64,000 nucleotides of DNA, taken from assembly GCA_022559845.1 (NCBI GenBank), contig CM040125.1, positions 199,494,102 to 199,558,101 of the forward strand. The letters run 5' to 3'. The position numbers were made by a program, and so were the translations under genes. Origin of the DNA: Amorphophallus konjac (lineage: Eukaryota; Streptophyta; Magnoliopsida; Alismatales; Araceae). This document shows, piece after piece, positions 1-9,410 of the stretch; the stretch's first letter is position 1, and each line of letters starts with the position of its first letter. A model generated the notes under the pieces. The model saw nothing but the letters and a program-made list of their open reading frames with translations. It was not told the DNA's origin and made no database searches.

Positions 1-1249
1 AAGTGTCGACCTCAGGTGTCGACACTTTTCATCACGAATGTCTTGTTCTGTTAACCGGCCAGAACACTTCGTAAGAAGTGTCGACCCCATGGGTCGACAC
101 TCGTATCGCGATTTTGTTCTTATATATGTTCTGGCAGAACATTCACGAAAAAGGGTCGACACTTTTTCTAGACTTTCGAACACATTTTTCCGGATCTATT
201 TCGAAGCCTATTAACGGGATCCAAATGGCATGGCTTTTGTCCCTAATGGCCTTAGGGCATCCTTTAATTCATGTATGTGGTATGAAGGGGGTTTAGTGAG
301 GGCTCTTCTGTCTTTTGGGGGGTCAAACCCCCTTGTATATAGCCTCCCCCCTTCCTTCCGATCGCAAGAGAACCTTGAGCTTCTAACGTGGGATTTTTAC
401 CTTGCAGGAGAAGAAGTTGCTCCCATCTGTGGAGGTGAAGGAGAGCTATGCTAAGGACGAGTTTCATCGAGCCCGAGCCAAGATCTAGAGGTCGCGGACT
501 ACATCCTCTTCTTTCGGAGCCTTGGGCGACTACATCCTCTACACCGACTTCATCCAACCTTCGGTTCATTTGTTCTAAGTGTTACCTTCTCTATTCTCCT
601 AGCTTGTTTAAGGTTTTATGGGGTAGATCGTCTTGTCTATCATTCTCTTAGCATGTTTGTGGGGTAGATTGTCTTGTTTATCCTTTTCATAGTGATTTGT
701 GCTTAGATCAAATCTCTCAGAACTGGACTTGTAATTTCTCATTCTATTTTACATATTTATACGTTTTTGGAGCTTGCTCCGAGTGTGTGTGGGTTTTCTT
801 GTCGTCGTACGAGAACCTGCGTGTGTGGGCCGTCGAGCTCGTGTGTGTGTAGTTGCTGCCGTCGAGCAGCGTTTATAGTGAAATCCTCTCGAGGTGAGAG
901 GGGTGGACGTAAGACAGCACTTGGTGCGTTCGAACCACCTAAAAATACTGTGTTGTGGTTTGCTTGATTGGTGTTGGTCGTTATCTAATTTTCCGTTCAC
1001 TATACGAGTGTGAGACGGTGAGAAGTGAGTGTACTCAACTATCCGTCCAAATATAGTTATTCGAGTGAGCATATATGTGCGCTGGGAAGTTGTGAGAGCT
1101 TGATTGATTTAAGTTCTTTCATCTTAATCAAGTCTCTGCATTATTTTTATTCTACATATCTGTGGTTTGTTTAGGTTGCTTTATAATTTGTCAAAAATGG
1201 TGGGCAATCAATTCACCCCCCTCTCAATTGCCTCCTAACCGGGCCAACA
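1..1249 (+). repeat. Copia 5' LTR (left-truncated by window start)
   Basis: Matches the 3' LTR from about 52653 to 53915. It ends in gggccaaca one base before the primer site. A likely TATA box (ttgtatatagcc, about 333-344) lies in the shared part. It carries remnants of the GTCGAC palindrome array seen complete in the 3' LTR: 1-29, 77-101, and a third copy near 153-172 that has lost one arm compared with 52801-52832. Confidence 0.93.
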
Positions 1250-1251
1250 AT

Positions 1252-1263
1252 TGGTATCAGAGC
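1252..1263 (+). other. Copia primer-binding site (tRNA-iMet type)
   Basis: tggtatcagagc lies two bases after the LTR end. This is the usual plant site complementary to the 3' end of initiator tRNA-Met. Confidence 0.92.
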
Positions 1264-1314
1264 CTTGGCTCTGCTTTTTAGAAAACCTAGCGGTTTTAGA
1301 GTGATCTGTTAGGA

Positions 1315-1486
1315 ATGGCGAACAACCTCAACAATGGGATGATGCCCGAAGGGCATTCTATTCAACGGCCACCCTTCTTCGATGGGAGTAATTACCCATA
1401 CTGGAAGAATAGGATGACCGTATTTCTTAGAGCACAAAGTCTTGAAATATGGACTGTTATTAGGAATGGTCCGTATGCTGTACACC
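1315..1486 (+). pseudogene. gag: Copia gag, N-terminal part, cut by Tat insertion
   Basis: The ATG at 1315 opens the usual SIRE-type Gag start: a short Asn-rich stretch, then FFDGSNYPYWKNRM and LEIWTVIRNG. The frame is open up to the Tat insertion point at 1486 and resumes in phase at 45443 once one copy of the duplicated acacc is removed. Gag forms the virus-like particle in the cytoplasm. Only the first 57 codons or so are on this side; the rest is at 45443-47131. Confidence 0.88.
1482..1486. other. Target-site duplication, left copy (acacc) of the Tat element
   Basis: acacc stands directly before the Tat 5' LTR (tgttggcact...) and again at 45438-45442 directly after the 3' LTR. Confidence 0.95.
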
Positions 1487-2192
1487 TGTTGGCACTCAAA
1501 ATATAATCCCTTGGCAACCAAGCCGCAAAGATGAATAATACGGCCCACTGAAGCACAGAAGCCAATGAAGATCAACTTATCAAAGAACCCCTCAAGCTGA
1601 CGGAGCCCCGAGCCACCTTGAAGGGAACACCGGGGACTTTACCTCAGGAGAGTCGAAGTGAACCCGCAACCGACCGGCAATGCGATCAAGCCTGCCCAAT
1701 GATCCGGCATCGACTTCGTCATGCCGCTACCCCACATCCGTCGCCCGACCAAGGACGACGGTCTACCTTACGGCTCTCCTAAGGAGGAAGAATGTCCTCG
1801 GCCATCCGCAACAAGGGGCCGGAGGTTCTATCAGTAGAAGACCCCGATTACCCGACACGGGTTCGGCTTCTCGCCATAGTGGGCCCGTTAGTGGCCGATT
1901 GATCACCGTTCAAGGTGGAATTGTCCAGGATGTAACGTCATCCTGCAAGGAAGCTTCGAGCACGAGTCCGTCTCAGCCAGAAGCACAAATCACAGTGCCG
2001 AAGGCTGTATCAGCAGGACACCCATGTGCTCGGACCAGACACACACGAAGTTTTGATTAAGGCTGTTCGTCGTATCAAGAGCTTCGTCAACACCCCGTCA
2101 AGGCCCTCCGAGAGCCAGGGTGAGAGGAACAGTTAACGGGAGCTTTCGGAATCATCTCCGGACCCACCGGCCGAGACGCGCCGAGCAAACGA

Positions 2193-2206
2193 GTTAAAAC
2201 GGCGCG
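2193..2206 (+). promoter_or_regulatory. GTTAAAACGGCGCG motif upstream of the Tat LTR TATA box
   Basis: gttaaaacggcgcg lies about 125 bp before the LTR TATA box and is followed by several cggcgc/ggcgcgcc words up to 2312. The same motif recurs at 42603-42616 (3' LTR) and, as an inverted pair, at 41551-41584 in the promoter region of the antisense gene. Its binding factor is unknown; the GGCGCG core faintly recalls E2F-type sites. Confidence 0.5.
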
Positions 2207-2328
2207 TGAAGCAATGACGGCGCCCCTTAATACGGCGCCATCAACCCGGCGCGCTAATGCCAATCCGGGTATCTCCCGGCGCCGTCAATCCGGCGCGCCC
2301 CTCCCTGGGGCGCCGGATTAGCAAGAGG

Positions 2329-2338
2329 CTATATAGCC
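2329..2338 (+). promoter_or_regulatory. Probable Tat LTR TATA box
   Basis: ctatatagcc follows a GC-rich stretch and precedes a purine-rich leader; the same sequence is at 42739-42748 in the 3' LTR. If used, U3 is about 0.85 kb and the rest of the LTR, including the structured block at 4529-4636, is transcribed into genomic RNA. Confidence 0.6.
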
Positions 2339-3598
2339 TGGCTTCGACAAAAGAAAAAAGAAGCGAAATCGGAAAAAAAAAAAGAGAATTAACAAGAAGG
2401 AAGAGAGGTCCAGAGAAGGGTTTGGGGAGGGTTCTTTTCTGAAGGAGTCCCTGGCTGAAGTCCCTCGGCGGCAGCCACCCTCTTCCACCCGAGCTTCCCG
2501 GTGTCGGAGGGGACGATCGACTGCTTCCTCGTCTCCTAGGTGGGTCGTCGTCGTGTTCTTGGTCGAATCCCCCCCACTTCTGTTTTGCTGTATTCGTCCC
2601 CCGGGCTGCAATGTAAGTGGGGAAGAGGGGGAGGGGCGATGATACGAGCCTTTCCTCCCCCTTTTCCTCACCTCTTCTTCTGCCCCTTTTGCTTCACCCG
2701 TAATCTTTTTCTTCCTCGTTAATGTAAACGGCGGCCGAGCGACAACGCCGGCGTCGGAACCTATATTCTTCGTATACATACATCTGTATCGATTCGTAGG
2801 ATGAATGAAATGCTGTTGAGGCTGATGCACTCTCCATCTTTCGTGCCCTTTCTAATCCCTCTTCAGAGGTGCATTTAATGATTTCACGGCGTATCTACCT
2901 CCGTAGAGTCGGTTTCTCCGATGCCGGATAGGCCCCCAGGCCGTCTGAATCATTCTTCCCCTCCCCGGGGCCCTTTTTTTTCTTTCTTTCGGTTCTAACG
3001 CAGTACTCGGGTTCTGCACCGCATATGCCATGGGTTCTATGATCGGGGACGCATCTGTGTGCATATCTCCGTCTGTCTCTGCCAAGAGAGGAAGACCCTT
3101 CACCGTCCCCTTCGCGCTCTGTTTCATAGACCAGAGGGACGGGAAGAGCCCTCGGATGGCTCCCAGTTGTTCGACGGTGAGCCCCATGTGGGTTTGTTCC
3201 CGAATATCATATACATGTATATATATATCTGTGCCCCGGGCTATGTGCCGACCACATATTGTGCTGGTGATTGACCTGCTCGACCCGTGGGGCTCCATCG
3301 TTTTAATATGTTTCAAGATAATTAGTTTGTCTGTCTGGCGCCGTCAAACGAAGTCTCATACCGCTTCCTGTTATGTCACTTGCACTTTGATGGAAGTATG
3401 CTATGTAGCATCACTCCAGCATCCGGGGAGGGGAGACATTCCCCAAATCTTGTTTTCACCAATCATTCGGTTGACAGAGGGATCGTCTATCGATGACGAA
3501 TCTCCCTATGGACCACTGGGTGTACAATAATGGGGCCAAGCCCTACAGTTCAGAATCTACAGTCCTTAACGGACTCAACAGTGACCGTGGGTTGTGTT

Positions 3599-3783
3599 CC
3601 CCTCGTAGGCTAGCCCTCGGGGACTCCTTCTCCATCTCGGTCGTCCCGATTCAAGTGCGGGGGTGACTTGGGTTACATGCCCCTCGTAGGCTAGTCCTCG
3701 GGGTCTTCGCTCCCACATCAAGTTGCCTCTGTCATTCACCATCACCCACGGACTCGATGCCCCTAGCAGGCTAGGCCTCGGGG
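3599..3783 (+). repeat. Three hairpin-forming repeats, 80-bp spacing, in the Tat LTR
   Basis: Cores at 3599-3622, 3680-3703 and 3760-3783 read cccctcgtaggctag or a close variant, followed by cctcgggg. The cccc and gggg ends can pair and the centre gctag is itself near-palindromic. The 3' LTR keeps all three (about 44010-44194). Confidence 0.7.
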
Positions 3784-4138
3784 TTTTCCTTTCCGTTCGG
3801 GTCCCTGCCGGCCGCCGTTGTGCCACCCGGCCCTTAGGGGTTGCTCCGCTACGTGAGTACTCCCCGCTTCTCCCCGATAATCCTTTGGGATGGGGAGATG
3901 CTGCCGAAATTCCGGCTCGAACGAGTTTAAACTCGGAACAATCGCCGCGCTCGAGTCTGGACCTCGCGCGAGCCCGTGATTCGACCGTTGGATGGCTTGG
4001 GACCGATTCGATGAATGATAAACTCAATAAATTCTCAAAATCTTCCAAAACATTTTTAATATATCCATAAATAAACCAATGAAACTCTCGTTTCCGTGAA
4101 ATCGGGCTAAATCGGCGCAGTTCGTACACGATAACGCC

Positions 4139-4206
4139 TTAAAACGGTGCGCCCTTTCCGGCGCGCCCTTCCCGGCGCGCCTTTATCAGGCCGCGCCGTT
4201 TTAACA
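4139..4206. repeat. GGCGCGCC cluster inside an inverted TTAAAACGG motif pair
   Basis: ttaaaacggtgcgcc begins at 4139 and gccgcgccgttttaac ends near 4206, enclosing copies of ggcgcgccc. In the 3' LTR (about 44522-44604) the cluster has one more unit, so it changes copy number. The motif is the one seen near the LTR and antisense TATA boxes. Confidence 0.6.
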
Positions 4207-4528
4207 GGCTATTTCCCATTTACCTACGGTTCTGGCGTCATTTTAAGCCTTTTACCTACGTTTCAGGGTGCCGTTTCAAGCGTTTTAGCCCCTTTCTTTG
4301 CATGCACTGCACCGGTTTCGTTCCGAATCGTGTCGTCGCATCATTCCAACCCTTTTCCCACTCATGGGATGATTTCTTATGCTAATCATAGAAGGACACA
4401 AGCTCCTCGACCAAATAAACTGAATAAAATTAGCATGTTCAAGCTTGAATCGATATGTCTCGAATCCTTCCTGTCATGCCTTAGTCCAAGCATTCATATC
4501 GCATTAATGTATGCCTAAATATGTGCAT

Positions 4529-4636
4529 CCTTGGTATATCAAATAATATTGCCAGACGGTCAGGTTACGCCTGATTGGAAGCCTTGTTACGCATGAAGGT
4601 GGCCTTCGAGCCTAAGTCCTCCGCCATGTACCAGGG
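4529..4636 (+). other. Conserved structured block, Tat 5' LTR copy (candidate cis-acting RNA)
   Basis: Closing stem: ccttggtatat (4529-4539) pairs with atgtaccaggg (4626-4636) over 11 positions with two G-U pairs. Inside are three hairpins: tcagg/cctga (4560-4574), cctt/aagg (4582-4599) and ggcc-ttcg-agcc (4601-4612). The unpaired ctccgcc before the last arm is constant in all copies. Related blocks of 108-109 nt lie at 44927-45034, at 50463-50571 (copia), and on the minus strand at 13123-13230 and 17099-17206. No known family recognised. Confidence 0.8.
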
Positions 4637-5045
4637 TCCACCCTAATAAATCGTGTGTAGTCAATCGTAGCATCTTGCATGATCACTCGCATGCTCTGTA
4701 TCCTTTATTCTGGCTTTGACAGCCCGCTATCTCGGTAATTAATCAAAGGTGTTCCCTCCTCGTGGGGGATGTAATTAACGCCATAACCTTTATGGTATGG
4801 CGGACTACTGGTCCCGACCGAATCTCACATTCGCCCAACGTGGGTCAGAATGAGCGCACAATAAAATCGTCACTCATGTGACTGGCACGCCCGCGTCGTC
4901 AATCGGTCAGTTGACTACCAGTTAGTCAAATGGCTGATCGTTACGTGAAATAAGACGCGTATATATGTACATATACGCATATATACACGAAATAAGGTAA
5001 GAACGACAAGACGGTCGGATAAAAAAAAAATGTCGCAAACAAGTC

Positions 5046-5064
5046 TGGCACGCCCGGTGGGACC
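5046..5064 (+). other. Probable Tat primer-binding site
   Basis: tggcacgcccggtgggacc starts four bases after the LTR end. The TGG start (complement of the tRNA CCA end) and its place fit a primer site. I cannot name the tRNA with certainty. Confidence 0.7.
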
Positions 5065-5123
5065 AGTGTCACCTTTCATCTCTTTGCCGAGATATTCGGG
5101 CTTTGAAGCCCTCTCAAAGGCTA

Positions 5124-5151
5124 CTGATTATTTTTCTGTTTGTCTTCGCAG
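5124..5151 (+). promoter_or_regulatory. Candidate 3' splice site before the Tat gag start
   Basis: A ctgat branch-like word, then a T-rich tract ending in cttcgcag, stands 8 bases before the gag ATG at 5160. It looks like a plant intron end, suggesting a spliced leader; the donor would lie upstream, perhaps in the LTR. No donor was identified. Confidence 0.4.
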
Positions 5152-5159
5152 GCAAATCG

Positions 5160-8033
5160 ATGACGATCTTCGGGATAACTGGCGTCGATTTCGATCATTC
5201 GATCGTTGCTGGACACGCGCAAGGGTACCTGGCGGTACCCATGGAATTCGGAAGCTTCCCTGCCGCTGTAGGCTTCCCCAACTTTTTGGGGTTAGCCTTC
5301 GTCGATATCCTGGAGGTCGAAGCCCCAGAACCTGCCGAGGAAGTCACGGAGAAGATGGAGCCTCTGAAGGTTCCCTGCTGCGAAGACTTGCCTGAAAGCC
5401 CGGCCCCGGCCGCTAGCTGCTTGGTGCACCACGTCATACATGGGACCCACCCCAGTGTCATCAACAAGCACCCTGGAGGACGCCAGCATCGCCAGGTTCG
5501 CCAGAATGCTGCTGCAATCACCGGAACCCTATCGCAGTCCGGGAAATCTATGCTTGTTGGAGGCATGCGCGCCTTCCTTGACGGACGCATGGCCCGGGTG
5601 ACCCCAGACCGAGTCATCCCAAACATCCCTGTCCGTAATACCTATCAAGCCCTCACTGGAAGGAGGGCAGAAAGAGAAGAAGCCAGCCCCTATGGCCAAA
5701 GAAGCTCGGCACTCAAGCTGAAAAAGCTCAAACGGGTGTGGGTTCCCAAGCGGACCCGACCTGCCTACCATCTAACACCCATCCGCCGCCGTCCTATGAA
5801 CGACGAGGCGAGAGTGAGAAGAGAAAGGGGCTTGTCCCCGAAGAATAAAGAAGAAGTGGTTGCGGATCCCCCGCGCCGCAGAAGTTTCCGGGCTGTTGCC
5901 CGCCAAGCCAACGTCCCAGTCACGGGATGAAGATTCCAACATCCGGCCGACAGAGCTCGGCTGGCCTATATCCCTCCTGCTGGAGGTCGACAACTATCCC
6001 CCATACTCTATCAAGAGCGGGGTCAAGAGGAGGTAACCTGTCTGATCAGGAACTACTTTCGAGGGCTGGGCAACCCCTCGCTGGGTCAGCAGCGACTAAT
6101 GTAGACAGTCGCCACTGACGAAGACTACTTCCCGTCAGTGGCGGATGAAGAAGATATGGAAGATAGAATGATGGTGTCGTCAGTCGACAACAATGGGTAC
6201 AACGACGGTTTCAAGATCGAAGCCGATGAAGCCTTCCCCGAGCGGGAATAAGAAAGAAGAGTTTCTGTGTTCGAGAGGCTGACCTTTCCGCAACAAGCCA
6301 GACGTAGGGTCCATCGACAGAGAAGAAGGATGCAGGTCTTTACTTGCAACATGGCCGGTATATCTAGCCAATATGGGGGGCTTCCTGAAGACTCCCAAGA
6401 ACTGGCCCAATTGGCCGTACGGCCCGGGCCAGCTACCCGCAGAACAGAAGCGGCAAGAGAGCTTCTGGCGACCATGAGAGGGAAACAACCCCAGGTCTAT
6501 CCCCGCTGGGATGATAAGGCCCCCATCTTGACTGCTAATGTGGTGACGACGGAAGAAGAAGATGACGTCCTCCTCGACATCCTGCCTGAGGGTACGTCCG
6601 GGGGAACGACAGAGGGTATCCCCACCACTATAGATCCATCAATTCTGATGCTGCTGCAAAAATATCAACGGGAGATAGATTCTCTGAAGAAACAGCTGAT
6701 AGAAAAGACTGAGCATTCATCAGCTTCTAAACCACCCGAAGTCCAGGGTGAATCATCCCGGGGAGCGGTTCGTCGTGACGACCCTCCACCGCTCTATACA
6801 CTGTCCCAGCCATCAGAGCCAAGCATGGCGACAGCGCAACAGCGGCCGCCACAGCCTCAGCCGTTGCTACCTCCGGTGCTCCCCCAGGCGCATCCGACAC
6901 CCCCGCTGCTGCATCCTCCATAGGAGACCACCCTGGTCACCCCATACCTTCAGCCAGCGCACTTCTATCCAGAGCCAGTCGACCCCACGGTCATGAACCG
7001 GATGATGGTGGAAAGGATGATCGAGCTGAAGCTCGCAGAGAAAAGTGAAGGCGACTACGTCGCATTCGATGCCTATCGGGTGCCCTACCCGCAACACCAT
7101 GCGGCTAAACGGCTTCCCCCAGGGGTCAACAAGCCGCCCAAATTCGACAAATTCAACGGGAAGGGGTCCCCTAAAGAGCATATTGCATATTATATGACCG
7201 TTATGAGTGATCTGGCCACCGACGAGTCATATCTGCTGAAGTTCTTTGGGTCCTCGCTGACGGGGCTCGCATTTTAATGGTACTCCAGCCTCTCGGTCGG
7301 GTCAATTAATGATTGGTCAGATATACAGAGAAAATTCAGAGAAAGATTCCATGTCACAGAGAGGGAGGTCATAGTAGCCGAACTCTACTCAACAAAACAA
7401 AGGGCAGATGAGACAGCCCTTGATTACATCAAGAGGTGGAGGAACCTCAGAATGGGGTGCAAGCGGCCCCCGCATCAGGAGGACGCTGTGCAAATATGTA
7501 AACAAAATCTCAGGAGGGAGGTCCTGGAAAAGATGATTGGTATGGAAATACGGTCGTTCGACCGGCTGAATAATGTGGTGGCCGAGGTGGAGGCTTTTCT
7601 AGCCAAGCCTTTCCCGGCATCAACTGCCAGCACAGCCCAGAAAGGCAAGGCTGCGGAACGGCGCCCCACACCTAAAGAAGCGAATGTGCTTGATATCAAG
7701 GCGTTCGAACAACAGAAGGAGAAAGGCAAGAAAGCGGCTCCCCCGCAACTTGTAAAAGCTCCAGATGATAAAGAAGGTCCTTCGCTGAGGGGCAAAATGA
7801 AGAAAGCTTATTCCTTTCCTAAAGACAAGACCCGAGTCCTGTTCGACTGGGTAACAGAATACAACATGGTCACTCTCCCCAAGCCAAGGATGCCGGAGGA
7901 CCTGAAAAGAAAAGACAGTCCAAGATTCTGCCCCTACCACCAGATGTTGGGACATCCAATCGAAGACTGTTATGTTTTCAAAGACGTCATTGAAGGGATG
8001 GTGAAGAAGAATGAGATAGAGCTGGGAGAGTAA
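5160..8033 (+). pseudogene. gag: Tat gag, one long frame broken by five stop codons
   Basis: From the ATG at 5160 one reading frame runs to the TAA at 8031-8033 and is interrupted only by stops at 5928 (TGA), 6102 (TAG), 6249 (TAA), 6921 (TAG) and 7275 (TAA), each one C-to-T change from a CGA, CAG or CAA codon. The retrotransposon Gag core lies near 7100-7620 (KFDKFNGKGSPKEHIAYY, then IKRWRNL). A zinc-knuckle-like CPYHQMLGHPIEDCY follows at about 7930-7972. The first 350 codons are basic and low in recognisable domains, as in other Tat elements. Gag would build the particle and bind RNA; this copy cannot make full-length protein. Confidence 0.85.
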
Positions 8034-8086
8034 AAAGTGGACCCTCCTCAGCCACATGAAGCCCCTTCAGGAAGGCAGCAGTTAAC

Positions 8087-9410
8087 ATGGTCTCCCTCTA
8101 CCAGGCATTACCTGAGGAGATCTCTGAAGCAAGCACACGGAGCACCTACGAAATCCATTTCCTGGAGCCCGTGAAAGAACAGCAGGGGTGGCAGCGAATC
8201 CCTGTGAAGCACAAGAAGAAGAGGGCACCCCGCCCAAAAGAGGGGGCACATATCCGTGGCATTACACCCCGGCCTGCTCCGCCAGTGGTAGCACCCGTAT
8301 GGGTCACTCCACCTACAGCTGTCAGAATACATACACCTAACAGGAGGAGACAAACTCCGCTGCCAGTAATCAAGGAAACCAATCCCGGAGTCCTTCGACT
8401 ACAGCACCTAATTGAAGTGCTAGATGAATATGTGCAGCCCGAATTGAAACCTCTGCTGGTACGGGACCACGTCCCATGGCAAGAACTGGAACAACTCTCA
8501 CTCAAACAGGTGGAGGAAGCTGAAGCAGCATCCCCTGAAAAGGGCATCCTGTTCTGGGGGCAGGCACCCGCAGAAACCAAAAGAAGAAAAAGCAAAAGAA
8601 GAAGAAAAGAAAGGCCGCTGGGGCCCATAGAACACAGGTCGTCTCCTGCAATACCCTGTCAGCACTCTTCAACCTACCCGGAGAAGAGGAAGAAGAATAA
8701 ATTTGCTTCACACCCCATGCTGGGGGAGGTAAGGTCGAGGCCGCAACTGCTGCGCATGACACTCGGTCAGGCCGAAAATGGGGGCACCAGCCACCACCCA
8801 ATCACAACATTATGTTCAGAGGGGAGCGACCCTACAAGACGCCTCCGCCGGAGGTTAAGGGGGTCCAAATCCCTCCTCCGTCGGGCCTATATGACAAGAG
8901 TGGGGGCAAGGCAGTCCCTTCATTCCTTGAATTTATGAAGATGTCAAAAGGGAAGCAGCCCTGCCAAGATGCTAACCCTACACCCGGGGCCGTTCACCCG
9001 CAGCCAGCGCAATCTACTAAGGATGCGAATGCAGATGGAGCTTGCCCTACAGCAGCTAATAAAGAAGACCCGACAGCCGGTGCCAGTCAAGAGGGTGCCG
9101 AGTCCGAGGAAGATGAAGCAGGCCCGTCTGGACCCACAAATCAAAACCTCCCCAAGCCCAGATGGGCTGAAGAGATGAAGCTCTCCAATGTCTGGGCTGG
9201 GAGCCGAATAATGAAGTTGCTCAAGAAGCTCCCCGCTCGATTTACGATCTGGGAAATTCTCTCTTTGAGTGAAGAAACTCGACAGGCGATCATCACTGCT
9301 CTGCAGACGCCTACTCATTTTGAAGCCTGCATAGCTTAGGCTATACCAGAAGCCAGTATGACCTTCTCTCCAGAAGACATGCTACTACCTACTGCCAGCC
9401 ACAACAGGCC
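8087..9410 (+). pseudogene. Tat gag-protease spacer region, frameshifted
   Basis: Two overlapping open stretches (8087-8938 and 8812-9339) are in different frames from each other and from gag, so at least two frameshifts separate them. The first holds a Pro-rich part and a Lys/Arg-rich run (about 8578-8615). The second is acidic and ends in a helical stretch. After a TAG at 9337 the second frame continues towards protease until the inserted element at 9411. No catalytic domain is seen. The region is probably the long linker between Gag and protease common in Tat polyproteins. Confidence 0.65.
9406..9410. other. Target-site duplication, left copy (aggcc)
   Basis: aggcc precedes the minus-strand element and recurs at 19431-19435. 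Without the insert the Tat frame reads straight through into protease. Confidence 0.95.

Larger units (their letters stand above)
1487..5041 (+). repeat. Tat 5' LTR
   Basis: Pairs with 41906-45437. Visible differences: the 3' LTR lacks about 27 bp (matching roughly 4078-4105 here) and has one more ggcgcgccc unit in the cluster near 4141-4190. The LTR contains a TATA box (2329-2338), an 80-bp triple hairpin repeat (3599-3783), an inverted TTAAAACGG motif pair (about 4139-4206) and the structured block at 4529-4636. ORFs of 100-190 codons occur on both strands in both copies, but they look like no known protein and I do not call genes. Confidence 0.95.

Noticed and set aside
2852..3316. ORFs of 100-190 codons in both Tat LTRs
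   Set aside because: Kept in both LTRs only because the LTRs are young copies; no domains, overlapping frames on both strands.
4529..4636. Structured block as a tRNA, hammerhead ribozyme or SINE
   Set aside because: No tRNA A/B boxes or CCA end, no CUGANGA/GAAA hammerhead core, no poly-A tail or own target duplication. A different ribozyme class cannot be excluded.
4740..4810. cgccata...tatggtatggcg inverted repeat after the structured block, as an inverted second copy
   Set aside because: Similarity to the block is short and gapped; most likely an independent hairpin.
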